Positions 1-7,546 of a stretch of DNA of 9,587 nt are shown one piece after another. The DNA is taken from NCBI GenBank assembly GCA_024223125.1, contig JAAEOP010001059.1, forward strand, positions 1 through 9,587, written 5' to 3'. Source of the stretch: Chloroflexota bacterium (GTDB lineage: Bacteria > Chloroflexota > Anaerolineae > Promineifilales > Promineifilaceae). Within the stretch, counting starts at the first letter, position 1; each line of letters begins with the position of its first letter. Under the pieces are notes generated by a model. That model did no database searches. It saw only the letters and a list, made by a program, of their open reading frames with translations, and had not been told where the DNA came from. Made by a program: the position numbers and the translations under genes.

Positions 1-156
1 CAACTGGACATGCCAAACAGCTTGATCAGCAAAAAGTTTGTAAATTTTTAACTTGCAGTTTTCTAAAACCAATACCAGCATACCAGAACCTTGCCCGTTC
101 CCAAAAATTGACCGCAACTTACTGTTCTGCTCAAAAATATCAGTCACGTTTTGCAC
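1..156 (-). CDS. possible partial hypothetical ORF running off the left edge
   Basis: A minus-strand frame is open from a stop near 192 to the window edge. GTG at 156 and GTG at 147 are the candidate starts. The translation includes ...DIFEQNSKLRSIFGNG... and runs out of the window still open. I recognise no family, and there is no clear Shine-Dalgarno site. It lies beyond the terminator-like hairpin of the Kelch gene, on the same strand. The residue mix is protein-like, but about 50 codons is short enough to be chance. Confidence 0.22.
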   Translation of the reverse strand, partial: MQNVTDIFEQNSKLRSIFGNGQGSGMLVLVLENCKLKIYKLFADQAVWHVQL

Positions 157-200
157 AACGAACAAAAAGAACTTGTACTTGAAGCATTGTTAAAATTTTC

Positions 201-244
201 AGACTCGGCAGCAGGTAGGGAATTCCCTACCTGCTGCCAAGTCT
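201..244 (-). terminator. strong hairpin terminator after the Kelch gene
   Basis: Two 22-base arms meet without a spacer (201-222 and 223-244); the centre GGGAATTCCC would open as the loop. The single mismatch (206 against 239) is C/A on the plus strand but G.U on the minus strand, so the minus transcript can pair along the whole stem. It starts 28 bases after the Kelch stop codon. The run downstream on the minus strand is GAAAATTTTAAC, only moderately U-rich, so intrinsic termination is likely but not certain. Confidence 0.7.
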
Positions 245-272
245 AACTAATCATCAAAAGATGAAAATGAGC

Positions 273-2213
273 CTACGGCTTCAAGATCGTAATCGCCGTG
301 CCATTGCTGTCTCCATCCGGGTCACTGTTTAACAATGAATCATAATCAAAATCCGACTTCACCACATTGGTTACGGTAAATGTCGCGCTTGAGAATTTTT
401 TCCGAATGCGGTTTGATTCAATTTGGCAATTGCCATTGCCATCTGTCGTGCAACTGCCCGATCCCGACGTGCCACCGCTCCAGTTTCCTGATATCGTTGC
501 ATTGGATTGGACAACACCATCTTGATCAACAATCGTGATACTCGTGGTGGCTCGCCAACGACTATTGGTAACAAACACACTAGAACCATCAAGGTCGCTT
601 ACATGGACTGTTGTTGGATCCGGTATATCTGGGCCATCGCCACGTGGTATAACAATGGTAGTACCATCGCTGTCGCCATCTGGGTCGGTGTTGGCTGCGG
701 GGTCATAGGTCGTTAATGGCAGGGTGACATCAGTTACCCATATAATCCTATCATTATAAGAAAAGGATTGTTTATTATGGCCAACGCTGCATTGCCCTAG
801 TGCATCAGTTGTGCAAACATCTGGAGAAGTTTGACCAGTTGAGGAAAATGAGGAAACTTCAGCGCCCTGCACAGGTTGGTCATTCTGATCGAGGACGGTG
901 AATGTGGCAATCGCTGACCAGCCATAATATGGAGGATTATTAAGCTCAACACTTTCCCCATCGATATCACCGATGTGCAAAACCTCGCTGCGTGGCGGGG
1001 AAATTGGTGAATCCCCTGATGGCGTAAAGATTTCTACGATTTCTGGCAAAGAACCGCCGCCTATCGTCAACACTTTACCATCGGCAAGCGATGCAAAAGC
1101 GCCACCAAAGTTACGATCTGTAATCGCGGTATCAGTCACTGACCAACTACCAGTAATAGGATCATATATTTCGGTCTCGCCATTATCAAAACCGCAGGCA
1201 GAAAAATGATCGAAATCAAAGGCGGATGGGCCAAATGCGAGCACCGAACCATCCGGTAACAAAGCTACTTTTGACGGATTGAGCAAACTCGTATTCAACG
1301 CTCCGGTTACAGTCCATGTATCGGTATTCGGATTATAAATTTCCGATGGGGCATCGCAAGTGAAATACGGAAAACCCCAGTAATCATGGAGGAATGTCTC
1401 TCCACCCACAACAAGCACGTTACCATTATCGAGCAATATCGATGTCCCGCCCAATTTGAGTGTATTCATCGGACTGCCTTCAGACCAGGTGTTTGTTTGT
1501 GGATCATAGATTTGTGGTAATTTAGTTGGTGATTCCTCGGCGGGCAAAGTTCCAACACCCTCATTAATGAACCCAGCATGACCTTTAATAAATACCCTAC
1601 CATCATTTAATAGAACACCTGCATTGGTATGAACGGCATCTGATGGCATTGCTCCCGTTGGGGCCCAGATATCTGTTACTGGGTCGTAAATTTCTGCACT
1701 GGTGAGACCAACACCACCGGCAGTTCCGCCACTCACCAGCACGCGCCCGTCCTGCAACTTGGTGACGATGGCATTCACCCGCGACTGGTTCATGCTGGCA
1801 ACAACGGTCCAGCTCGCCGATACAGGATCATAGATTTCTGCACTGACCAATTCCGATGTGGCGCCAATACCACCGGCAACCAACACTGTGCCGTCATCTA
1901 ATAAAACATCGGCATGATTTTTTCTGGCCTGGTTCATACTCGCGGTCAGTGTCCACAGGCTTGTATTAAGATCAAATGTTTCAGCGCTATTTAAAATAGT
2001 GCCATCCATGTCGCCACCAGCCACTAGCACTTGATTGTCATTGAATGTTGTTGCCGAATGATAGGCACGTGGCGTCTGCAAGTCGCCGACAAATGTCCAA
2101 GTGTTGTTGGTGCTGGCGTATAAAGTAGAGCTAAACCCTAATAAAAGAAATATAGAGAGTATTGCCAATGAGAAATGTCTCAATGGCTTGTTTTGTTTCA
2201 AGTGTGTATTCAA
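273..2213 (-). CDS. secreted Kelch beta-propeller protein with two C-terminal Ig-like modules
   Basis: This 646-residue exported protein starts at TTG, placed by AGGAG eight bases upstream. A basic N-terminus, a hydrophobic core at about 14-31 and LYA|ST predict signal peptidase cleavage after residue 33. Residues 38-400 are a Kelch propeller: the blade motif (A/S)EIYDPxTxxW recurs at about 77, 125, 173, 233, 290 and 347, alternating with DDGTVLVAGG-type strands, so six or seven blades. Residues 411-523 and 535-646 are two copies of one Ig-like module, each with a xHxxDxDGxS opening, a CTTDxxGxC pair (C467/C475 and C588/C596) and an acidic DPDGDSxGT end that may bind calcium. Kelch propellers bind proteins or glycans; no catalytic residues are evident, so a surface or extracellular binding role is inferred. 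It is transcribed alone towards the hairpin at 201-244. It has no CGGCCG, unlike the right-hand genes. Confidence 0.9.
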   Translation of the reverse strand: MNTHLKQNKPLRHFSLAILSIFLLLGFSSTLYASTNNTWTFVGDLQTPRAYHSATTFNDNQVLVAGGDMDGTILNSAETFDLNTSLWTLTASMNQARKNHADVLLDDGTVLVAGGIGATSELVSAEIYDPVSASWTVVASMNQSRVNAIVTKLQDGRVLVSGGTAGGVGLTSAEIYDPVTDIWAPTGAMPSDAVHTNAGVLLNDGRVFIKGHAGFINEGVGTLPAEESPTKLPQIYDPQTNTWSEGSPMNTLKLGGTSILLDNGNVLVVGGETFLHDYWGFPYFTCDAPSEIYNPNTDTWTVTGALNTSLLNPSKVALLPDGSVLAFGPSAFDFDHFSACGFDNGETEIYDPITGSWSVTDTAITDRNFGGAFASLADGKVLTIGGGSLPEIVEIFTPSGDSPISPPRSEVLHIGDIDGESVELNNPPYYGWSAIATFTVLDQNDQPVQGAEVSSFSSTGQTSPDVCTTDALGQCSVGHNKQSFSYNDRIIWVTDVTLPLTTYDPAANTDPDGDSDGTTIVIPRGDGPDIPDPTTVHVSDLDGSSVFVTNSRWRATTSITIVDQDGVVQSNATISGNWSGGTSGSGSCTTDGNGNCQIESNRIRKKFSSATFTVTNVVKSDFDYDSLLNSDPDGDSNGTAITILKP

Positions 2214-2537
2214 TTTTTATTCTCCTAAAGATAAGTTTATCCCTCCCCGTCTGTGGTTGGATCCGAACCAAGTTTTCAAGGGATAAATGATGTATTCTAA
2301 AGCGAACTGGTTTATAAATTAAGTACACACAGTTCTGGACTAGCATGATCATGGTAAGGAAAGATAAGTGGCAATACTGTAAGCCTGTTTACGAAGACGT
2401 TTGTTTTGCAGCGTATATCTGTTCATTGTTAAGGTAGATCGAAAGCGGGTAACATTGGCTATCAAATAAATGGAGGACAGCTATCAAATGGCAACAACAG
2501 GACGAATCGATAAAGAAACGCTCACGAATCGTAACTT
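2214..2537. other. intergenic region, no gene recognised
   Basis: This holds the 5' flank of the Kelch gene, with its Shine-Dalgarno AGGAG at 2222-2226. A 10-base direct repeat, GCTATCAAAT, occurs at 2459-2468 and 2480-2489. I translated parts of both strands and found no recognisable protein remnant. No convincing -35/-10 pair for the Kelch gene stands out. An attC site would be expected here if the zinc-ribbon gene were an intact cassette, but no matching RYYYAAC and GTTRRRY pair is present. Confidence 0.5.
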
Positions 2538-2714
2538 TTACCATTTTTTTGTCCTTTTGCTACATGATGGGCACTTCCACCCCATTTTTGTTTTGATCCA
2601 TCCACGACTGCGATAAGTAGTTTTGGCATGTCCCTGATTGCGGAATTCTTCGTACCCTTCAAGCTCGGTGCATGAACCACACCATACAGAGAATTGAACA
2701 GATTTATAAATCAC
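2538..2714 (-). CDS. small zinc-ribbon protein, hypothetical
   Basis: A short basic protein with two CxxC knuckles, WCGSC near the start and KCPSC near the end, about 30 residues apart: the layout of a single zinc ribbon. The tail is lysine-rich (KRTKKW). I choose GTG at 2714 because AGGAG (2720-2724) lies five bases before it, giving 58 residues; an in-frame ATG at 2729 would add five residues but has only a weak ribosome site. It is the first gene after the attC crossover point at 2820-2826, so it sits where the next integron cassette would be. I find no attC after its stop codon. Function is unknown; nucleic-acid or protein binding is typical of such ribbons. Confidence 0.55.
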   Translation of the reverse strand: MIYKSVQFSVWCGSCTELEGYEEFRNQGHAKTTYRSRGWIKTKMGWKCPSCSKRTKKW

Positions 2715-2819
2715 CCCATCTCCTGCCATTTTCGTCCGTCCATGAAATGCTTAAGCGGCAAGTGTTTTGTGCTGTCCACTTTAAGCGCATGTTGGGGATC
2801 GTTCGCTTTTGGAACGCCG

Positions 2820-2947
2820 ACCCAACGTTCTCTTCAGCGGGTGCGGGCAAGATTCCGACCGGGTTTCTGTCGAGACAACTCTACTCACACCGGACAAAAA
2901 AACCAAATGAGCCCTGTGCTCGCGCTCCGCTGGAAGTTTTGTTAGGT
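2820..2947 (-). other. attC: integron attC recombination site
   Basis: Read on the minus strand it begins with R'' ACCTAAC (2947-2941) and ends with R' GTTGGGT (2826-2820), matching RYYYAAC and GTTRRRY. Inside these come unpaired spacers of 4 and 5 bases, then L'' CTTCCAGCGG (2936-2927) against L' CCGCTGAAG (2840-2832), which pair fully except for one extra C. A further 8-bp stem (2841-2848 with 2918-2925) follows after one extra base at 2926. Both extrahelical bases fall on the R'' arm, as in known attC sites, and the wobble pairs form on the plus strand, the bottom strand that integrases use. Its 128 bases are within the range I know for attC sites. It starts six bases after the phosphotransferase stop codon, the standard cassette layout. 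No integrase gene is in the window. Confidence 0.85.
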
Positions 2948-2953
2948 GGGAAC

Positions 2954-3820
2954 TTAGTCAAAATTTTTCCTTTTGAGATATTGTCGAAATTCATCTACCG
3001 GGATATTTTGTGATGGGTTCTCAAGTGATTTAACCATAAAGTCATTGAGTTTGTCCCAGATTATTCGCTGCTTAAATGTCTCTCCCAGAAGGTCTGTGAC
3101 GACCTCTCTGTAGCCATCCAGCACGCTTGGGATGGCTAAAAGGGGAATCTGACGGAAATCGAATGTCGGGTCTCCCCAGCCCGCATCACCCCAATCAATC
3201 AGTGCCAATAACTCATCATCACGTGTACACATAATATTCATGTCTTTAACATCACTATGGAGAAAACAAATTTTAGATTCCTCCAAAATCGCAGGGTTAA
3301 GTTCAGCGATGAGCATTGAAATCTCTTTTGCGAGATCTTTATTGAATTGATCCGTTGACATTAATTTTTCGAGAAGATACCTGAGTTCTAGGTCTCTTTC
3401 GGGTTCGTGCAAGTATTTTTTTGGGTCTTCAAATTCTTTAACATTGACATGAAGTATTGCCATTTGATGACCTACTTGACGCCATGTATAAGGCATTGAA
3501 AGAGGATCAGATGAAACAAGACCGAGGGTTTCACCATGAACTCGCTCCCAAATTGAATAGGGTTGATTCAAGATCTTCTTAGACTCATCAAAAACTAGCA
3601 AACGGGGTGTTAACACACCTGCTGCATAAGCCACAGGTGCAGCAACTGATTCGGTTCTTGCATCCCGGAGCGCCTCTTGGTGATCCTTCGCAATGCGAAT
3701 GACAACATCCTTTGTCGCGTAAATGCGATTTGCGACCCCAGTCGCTTCCAGTAGCTCCCATGGTCCAATCATGCCATTGAAATCGAGAATTTCATCTATT
3801 GGGTCAACTATATTTTCCAT
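2954..3820 (-). CDS. APH-family (aminoglycoside/choline kinase-like) phosphotransferase, integron cassette gene
   Basis: A 288-residue cytosolic kinase-fold enzyme. The catalytic loop is HSDVKDMN (H188, D190, N195), fitting the HxDxxxxN Brenner motif, and the metal-binding segment IDWGDAGWGDP follows, with D209. The N-lobe has a VVIRIAK strand at 39-45 for the nucleotide-binding lysine. These residues imply ATP- or GTP-dependent phosphorylation of a small hydroxylated substrate. The family covers aminoglycosides, macrolides, choline, homoserine and sugars, and nothing here fixes the substrate, so resistance is possible but unproven. I choose ATG at 3820 over the adjacent TTG at 3823 because AGGA (3826-3829) lies five bases before it. 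The stop codon is six bases from attC. The intron remnant ends 31 bases upstream of the start and cuts off any original upstream cassette boundary. Confidence 0.9.
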   Translation of the reverse strand: MENIVDPIDEILDFNGMIGPWELLEATGVANRIYATKDVVIRIAKDHQEALRDARTESVAAPVAYAAGVLTPRLLVFDESKKILNQPYSIWERVHGETLGLVSSDPLSMPYTWRQVGHQMAILHVNVKEFEDPKKYLHEPERDLELRYLLEKLMSTDQFNKDLAKEISMLIAELNPAILEESKICFLHSDVKDMNIMCTRDDELLALIDWGDAGWGDPTFDFRQIPLLAIPSVLDGYREVVTDLLGETFKQRIIWDKLNDFMVKSLENPSQNIPVDEFRQYLKRKNFD

Positions 3821-3851
3821 CAAAATCCTGTGCTAGAGTCATATCAGACCA

Positions 3852-3926
3852 GTCGGATAAGAAGGAGGCGTTACCGCCTCCTCCTCTCCTAAGAACGGTG
3901 CGAGCGACTTTCACCGCACACCGCTC
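3852..3926 (-). ncRNA. group II intron domains V and VI
   Basis: Domain V is the 34 bases at 3926-3893 on the minus strand. It opens with GAGC, carrying the AGC catalytic triad, has a lower stem closing with GTTC, and an upper stem GCGGT/GTCGC capped by a GAAA tetraloop. Domain VI follows: GGAGGCG (3881-3875) pairs with CGCCTCC (3870-3864) around GTAA, and the stem extends through GGA/TTC to a bulged A (plus-strand T at 3858), the expected branch point. All essential features of both domains are present, so the RNA core at this end is undamaged. Confidence 0.88.
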
Positions 3927-3934
3927 AAGCCTCT

Positions 3935-4510
3935 CTAATGCCCTATGACGGACATGGTTTCAAAGCGGTCAACTTTGCGGCATGAACGACAATTAGCGTG
4001 TAACAGAACACAATTATCCATTGTATCCTTACCACCCTTTGATAACCAAATGATGTGGTGTATGTTCCAGTCCGTTTCCGGGTGTAGTTTTTGCTGGCAT
4101 ATTGGACAGGTCCCTTTCTGCTGTTTCCAAAGCTGCCACCTGCGCCATTCTCCCTTCAAGGTATCCTTTACTTTGTAAACCAGTCGTTTCTCAAAGTATG
4201 GTTCCCATTCTGGGTCGAATGGATTGGCGTCGGCTCGGATTTTGATGTGCCTTTTTATCGGCACATTTCCTGCACGAAAAAGATACCGCCTTTTACCTTC
4301 AACTTCACCGCTGAATGACCAGCTACGTCCATTTCCTTTGGGGAAGTATTTCTTCTTCACCCATTGCCATCGTTTGTTTCTATGCCTTCGTCTTGCCCAT
4401 CGCCATAATTTCTTGAAAATGGCTGTATCTACATGGTAGAAGCTCTTTTTGCTCACATCGTGCCGAAAGTGTTGCGCCCAACCTCGTATGATAGGGTTGA
4501 GTTTTTGCAC
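3935..4510 (-). pseudogene. ltrA: group II intron maturase, C-terminal fragment (X domain and HNH)
   Basis: About 191 residues remain. LNPIIRGWAQHFRH at 4-17 and the following LWRWARRRHRNK stretch are the maturase X (thumb) domain. An HNH endonuclease follows: C135xxC138, HHI at 151-153, GGKDTMDN at 159-166, H171 and C174. The end is NCRSCRKV where relatives usually have NCH, which may swap a zinc ligand. A full protein of this class is more than 400 residues; the reverse transcriptase part with YADD is absent. Just before the first codon the frame meets TGA, while the frame that continues upstream gives NTLKDS, so a small indel may join the two. The GTG at 4510 is probably not a true start. 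Confidence 0.85.
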
Positions 4511-4667
4511 TATCCTTCAAGGTGTTTTGGTTCAACGTCAAATAGAAAACTATATAACATCCTGTCACCCCTATGATATTTTCTAGCCCACTAGGCTACC
4601 ATAGGACAATTTAATTGCAATACTTTCGAGAACTGAACAGCCCTGAGGGAAACTAGATTCTGGACAA

Positions 4668-5999
4668 TTACTTAGCTTGCAGGTGTTGGGCTAAGGTTTC
4701 TCGCACCAAATCTACGTCGGGGGGCAGGTTGAGGGGGAGATTGGCGTATTGGCTTTCTACTTCGTCCAGACTGTCTTCGTGGTATTTCACTTTGAAGTTA
4801 GTGAATTTGAGGCCATGCGCGGTGCTGATGACGATGACGCGCTCTTGCGACTTGATGACCCCTTGATTGACCAGTTTGAAGAGGACGGCCAGGGCAACGG
4901 CCGTGTGCGGACAAGCATACATTCCCGTTCTATCAGCTAAAGCGGCCGCGTTCGCCAATTCATGTTCCGTTGCCTGTTCCACAATCCCATCCGTCGCCTG
5001 AACTGCCTGTACCGCTTTTTCATAACTGACCGGGTCGCCAATTTGAATGGCCGAGGCTAATGTATTTTGGGCCGGTAAACATACTTTTTCCTGAAACCCA
5101 TTTTTGTAACTTTCATAAAAGGGATTGGCTTTGGCAGCTTGCGCGGCCGCTAAACGAGGCATTTTATGGATGACGCCCAATTCCAGCAGCAGTTTCAATC
5201 CTTTGTACAGGGCGCTGATATTACCCAGGTTGCCCACTGGCATCACAATCCAATCGGGGACTTCCCAATCAAACTGGCGCATAATCTCAATGCCCACCGT
5301 TTTTTGGCCTTCAATGCGTAAACTGTTCATCGAATTGGCCAGATAGAGGCTGTTGTCCTGGGTCATCTCTTTGACAACGCGCATACAACCGTCAAAATCG
5401 GTGTCCAGAGCCAGGACGTGGGCGCCGTTGGCAATGGGTTGGATGAGTTGGGCACGGCTGACTTTGTTTTGGGGCAAAAAGACAACCGCGGGAATGCCAG
5501 CTGCGGCCGCGTAAGCGGCCAAAGCAGCGCTGGTGTCTCCGGTGCTGGCACAAGCCACCGCTTTGACCGGACTGCCCTCGGCCATCATCTGCTTCACAAC
5601 ACTGACAAGAACGGTCATACCCAAATCTTTGAAGCTGCCGGTGTGGCTGTTGCCGCACAGCTTTACCCACAAGTCGGGCACACCAATCTTTTGCCCCAAC
5701 CGGTCGGCCCAAAAGAGGTTGGAGTTGCCTTCAAACATGCTGACGATGTTTTCATCACGCAGGTTGGGCATGACCCACTCTTTCATTCCCCAAACGCCGG
5801 AGCCATAAGGCCATTGGGTAGAACCGGCCCGTTCGTCGAGCAGTTTCATCCAGGCGGCCGGGCTGCGCCGTTTGAGGGCGTCCACATCATGCTGTACTTC
5901 TAACAAGCCGCCACATGTGGGGCAGGTGTAAATGACATCAAAAACGGAATAGTCGCCGGAGCAGCCCCGGAAACAGCGGAAGTTGGCATTGTATATCAT
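4668..5999 (-). CDS. thrC: threonine synthase
   Basis: This 443-residue enzyme converts O-phosphohomoserine to threonine with pyridoxal phosphate, the last step of threonine synthesis, in the cytosol. The PLP lysine is K124 in HTGSFKDLG, the substrate loop follows as [10 protein letters not shown] (149-158), and the phosphate cradle is PVGNLGN at 254-260. The N-terminus has a four-cysteine zinc-ribbon-like head (C9, C13, C26, C29), as in many threonine synthases with an N-terminal extension. The length is ordinary. It lies 44 bases after trkH on the same strand, so read-through is likely, but it also has a -10 box six bases before its ATG and no Shine-Dalgarno. Three GCGGCCGC octamers lie inside it. 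The gene ends at the boundary of the CGGCCG-free accessory segment. Confidence 0.96.
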   Translation of the reverse strand: MIYNANFRCFRGCSGDYSVFDVIYTCPTCGGLLEVQHDVDALKRRSPAAWMKLLDERAGSTQWPYGSGVWGMKEWVMPNLRDENIVSMFEGNSNLFWADRLGQKIGVPDLWVKLCGNSHTGSFKDLGMTVLVSVVKQMMAEGSPVKAVACASTGDTSAALAAYAAAAGIPAVVFLPQNKVSRAQLIQPIANGAHVLALDTDFDGCMRVVKEMTQDNSLYLANSMNSLRIEGQKTVGIEIMRQFDWEVPDWIVMPVGNLGNISALYKGLKLLLELGVIHKMPRLAAAQAAKANPFYESYKNGFQEKVCLPAQNTLASAIQIGDPVSYEKAVQAVQATDGIVEQATEHELANAAALADRTGMYACPHTAVALAVLFKLVNQGVIKSQERVIVISTAHGLKFTNFKVKYHEDSLDEVESQYANLPLNLPPDVDLVRETLAQHLQAK

Positions 6000-6005
6000 G
6001 GGGGT

Positions 6006-6011
6006 ATTTTA
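6006..6011 (-). promoter_or_regulatory. -10 element of a leaderless thrC promoter
   Basis: TAAAAT, followed by ACCCCC and then ATG, puts the expected transcription start on the start codon itself. It is part of a 12-base match (AGTAAAATACCC) to the sequence before trkA. There is no good -35 at 16-18 bases; TTCACA lies 23 bases upstream, which is too far for a standard promoter. Confidence 0.5.
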
Positions 6012-6043
6012 CTGGGTATGGAGATAGCAGGCTATGTGAATTT

Positions 6044-7546
6044 TTAGCGACGCCAGGCGTTGAGGTTGAAGAATACGAGCAAGGGCAATATTTCCAGACG
6101 GCCGGCGAGCATACCCAGAGTTAGCAGCCATTTTGCTAGATCAGGAAAGGCGATGACGGTATCTACAGAGACGAAGCTGGGGCCATAAACGCCGATGGCA
6201 GAAAAGACGGTGGAGTAAGCGTCTATCACTTTTAATTCCGGCGCTAACAGACTGACAATGGAACCGGCAAAGGCGAGGTACAGAATCCAGAGGAGCAGGA
6301 TGAAGACGGCTTGTCGGAAAGCTTTATTGGAAACGGCACGGCCGTCAATGCGCGGCATCTGTATGGCGTGTGGTGGTAAACGCAGTTGGCGGATTTCGTA
6401 GGAGAGAAATTTGCCCAAGATGGCTAACCGGATAATTTTGATGCCCCCGGCTGTAGAACCAGCCCCGCCACCTAATACCATCAACATAAGAAAAATTTCT
6501 TTTGAGAGCCGGGGGAATGAGCCGGTGGCTGTGGTTTCATAACCGGTGGTGGAAACGAGGGAGGCAACGAGAAAAGTAGAGCGGAGAAGCCAGTCTGTGA
6601 GACGGCCGTGAAAAAAATAGGTGGCATTCAACGTCACCACAATTGTCGCCAGTCCGACCACCAGCCACACCAACTTCATCTCCAACCCATCCCATAAAGC
6701 AGCGATTTTCCCACGGCCGAGGCGGTACAACACAAAAAAGTTGATGCCGCCGGCCATCATAAAAATGATGACGATCGTTTCGATGAGCATAAAGTAGGGG
6801 AATTGATCGGGTCGGTTACGGTAAAAGGTCAGGCTTTCATCATGAGGGGAAAAGCCTCCAGTGGAAACCGTCGTCATGGCGTGGAGAATGCTGTCAAACA
6901 GGGACATACCTAAGATGCTTGTGATGATTGTCTGACCAAGTGTTAAGACAAGGTAGATGACGGTGAAACGGTAAACGGCGCGCTGAAAGTTCAACGAAAG
7001 GCGGCCAGAACTAACCTTGACGCCTTCGGCGCTGAGTAAAAGTAATCCTTGATTTCCCTGTGTACGGCCGACCAGCAGAACAATGAGCAGAATGCCCAAA
7101 CCACCCAACCATTGTGTCAGACTACGCCAAACCAGAATACTGCGCGGCAAACTGTCCAGACCGGTGAGCATGGTGGTTCCGGCCGTGGTAAAGCCACTGA
7201 CGCTTTCCAACACAGCATCCGTAAAAGAGAGGTTTAACAACAGGATGAAGGGGATGGCTCCCAGCAAACCCGTCACCAGCCAGGCGGCCGTGGTAATTAG
7301 CAGGGCGTCGTTGGGAGAAAGGCTTTGGATGGACGGCCGTCGGTAGCGAATAACCAACCCCAGAAGCAGGGCGAGTGCGGCCGGGATGAGGTAGCTGCGG
7401 GTTTCGTGCCAGGTGGGTAAGCTATCTGCATCAAAAAAAGCAACCGTCAATGGCACTAATAGAGCCAGGCTCATGGCGATAAAAACAGGCGCTTGAAAGA
7501 CAAGAACACGCACGAGGCGCTGCCGCCAGAGCGATTGCCGGGTCAT
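6044..7546 (-). CDS. trkH: TrkH/KtrB-type potassium transporter membrane subunit
   Basis: A 500-residue inner-membrane K+ channel-like subunit built from four M1-P-M2 repeats. The four filter loops are visible: SGFTTAGT (117-124), TVSTGGFS (226-233), VSTTGYE (331-337) and AIGVYGPS (450-457), each with the filter glycine. The family signature GGGAGSTAGGIK (359-370) precedes the third-repeat exit, and GRLEILPLLV (482-491) closes the last helix. The loops together identify the TrkH/KtrB superfamily; Na+ or H+ coupling cannot be read from sequence. The start ATG overlaps the trkA stop as ATGA, so translation is probably coupled and there is no separate ribosome site. It works with the TrkA protein upstream, a normal pairing. 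Confidence 0.96.
   Translation of the reverse strand: MTRQSLWRQRLVRVLVFQAPVFIAMSLALLVPLTVAFFDADSLPTWHETRSYLIPAALALLLGLVIRYRRPSIQSLSPNDALLITTAAWLVTGLLGAIPFILLLNLSFTDAVLESVSGFTTAGTTMLTGLDSLPRSILVWRSLTQWLGGLGILLIVLLVGRTQGNQGLLLLSAEGVKVSSGRLSLNFQRAVYRFTVIYLVLTLGQTIITSILGMSLFDSILHAMTTVSTGGFSPHDESLTFYRNRPDQFPYFMLIETIVIIFMMAGGINFFVLYRLGRGKIAALWDGLEMKLVWLVVGLATIVVTLNATYFFHGRLTDWLLRSTFLVASLVSTTGYETTATGSFPRLSKEIFLMLMVLGGGAGSTAGGIKIIRLAILGKFLSYEIRQLRLPPHAIQMPRIDGRAVSNKAFRQAVFILLLWILYLAFAGSIVSLLAPELKVIDAYSTVFSAIGVYGPSFVSVDTVIAFPDLAKWLLTLGMLAGRLEILPLLVFFNLNAWRR

Larger units (their letters stand above)
3852..4516 (-). mobile_element. group II intron, 5'-truncated remnant
   Basis: The 3' portion of a bacterial group II intron: the end of the maturase frame, then RNA domains V and VI, then a 3' end that best fits after 3852 (...CCGAC, the usual AY ending) with the branch A seven bases before it. 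The whole reverse transcriptase domain and RNA domains I-III are missing, so it cannot move by itself. The upstream limit is approximate: homology is lost near 4516, where the maturase frame meets a TGA. The 120-150 bases between there and thrC are unassigned. Confidence 0.85.

Noticed and set aside
2459..2489. Direct repeat GCTATCAAAT, two copies 21 bases apart
   Set aside because: Only two ten-base copies; too little to call iterons, an att site or a CRISPR array. No CRISPR array was found in the window.
2340..2537. Possible second attC after the zinc-ribbon gene (CCTTAAC near 2434)
   Set aside because: The box misses the R at the first position, no GTTRRRY partner or paired L boxes could be found.
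2672..3013. Plus-strand 113-codon and 83-codon open frames across this stretch
   Set aside because: They run through the attC stem and the end of the phosphotransferase gene and show no recognisable domain; low stop density comes from the structured sequence.
2954..3820. Calling the phosphotransferase an aminoglycoside resistance gene
   Set aside because: The family motif is certain but no substrate-specific residues are recognisable; APH-fold kinases have many other substrates.
4510..4568. Frame upstream of the maturase fragment (…NTLKDS…) as a separate gene
   Set aside because: It continues in the wrong frame through the maturase coding region and is better explained by an indel at the broken 5' end of the fragment.
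4571..4604. Nested stem TAGCC/GGCTA within CTAT/ATAG, downstream of thrC
   Set aside because: The stem is only five base pairs with no good U-run; too weak to call a terminator or a recombination site.
5418..5903. Plus-strand 161-codon open frame antisense to thrC
   Set aside because: It is a shadow of thrC, whose own frame carries every expected motif; the antisense product has no family features.
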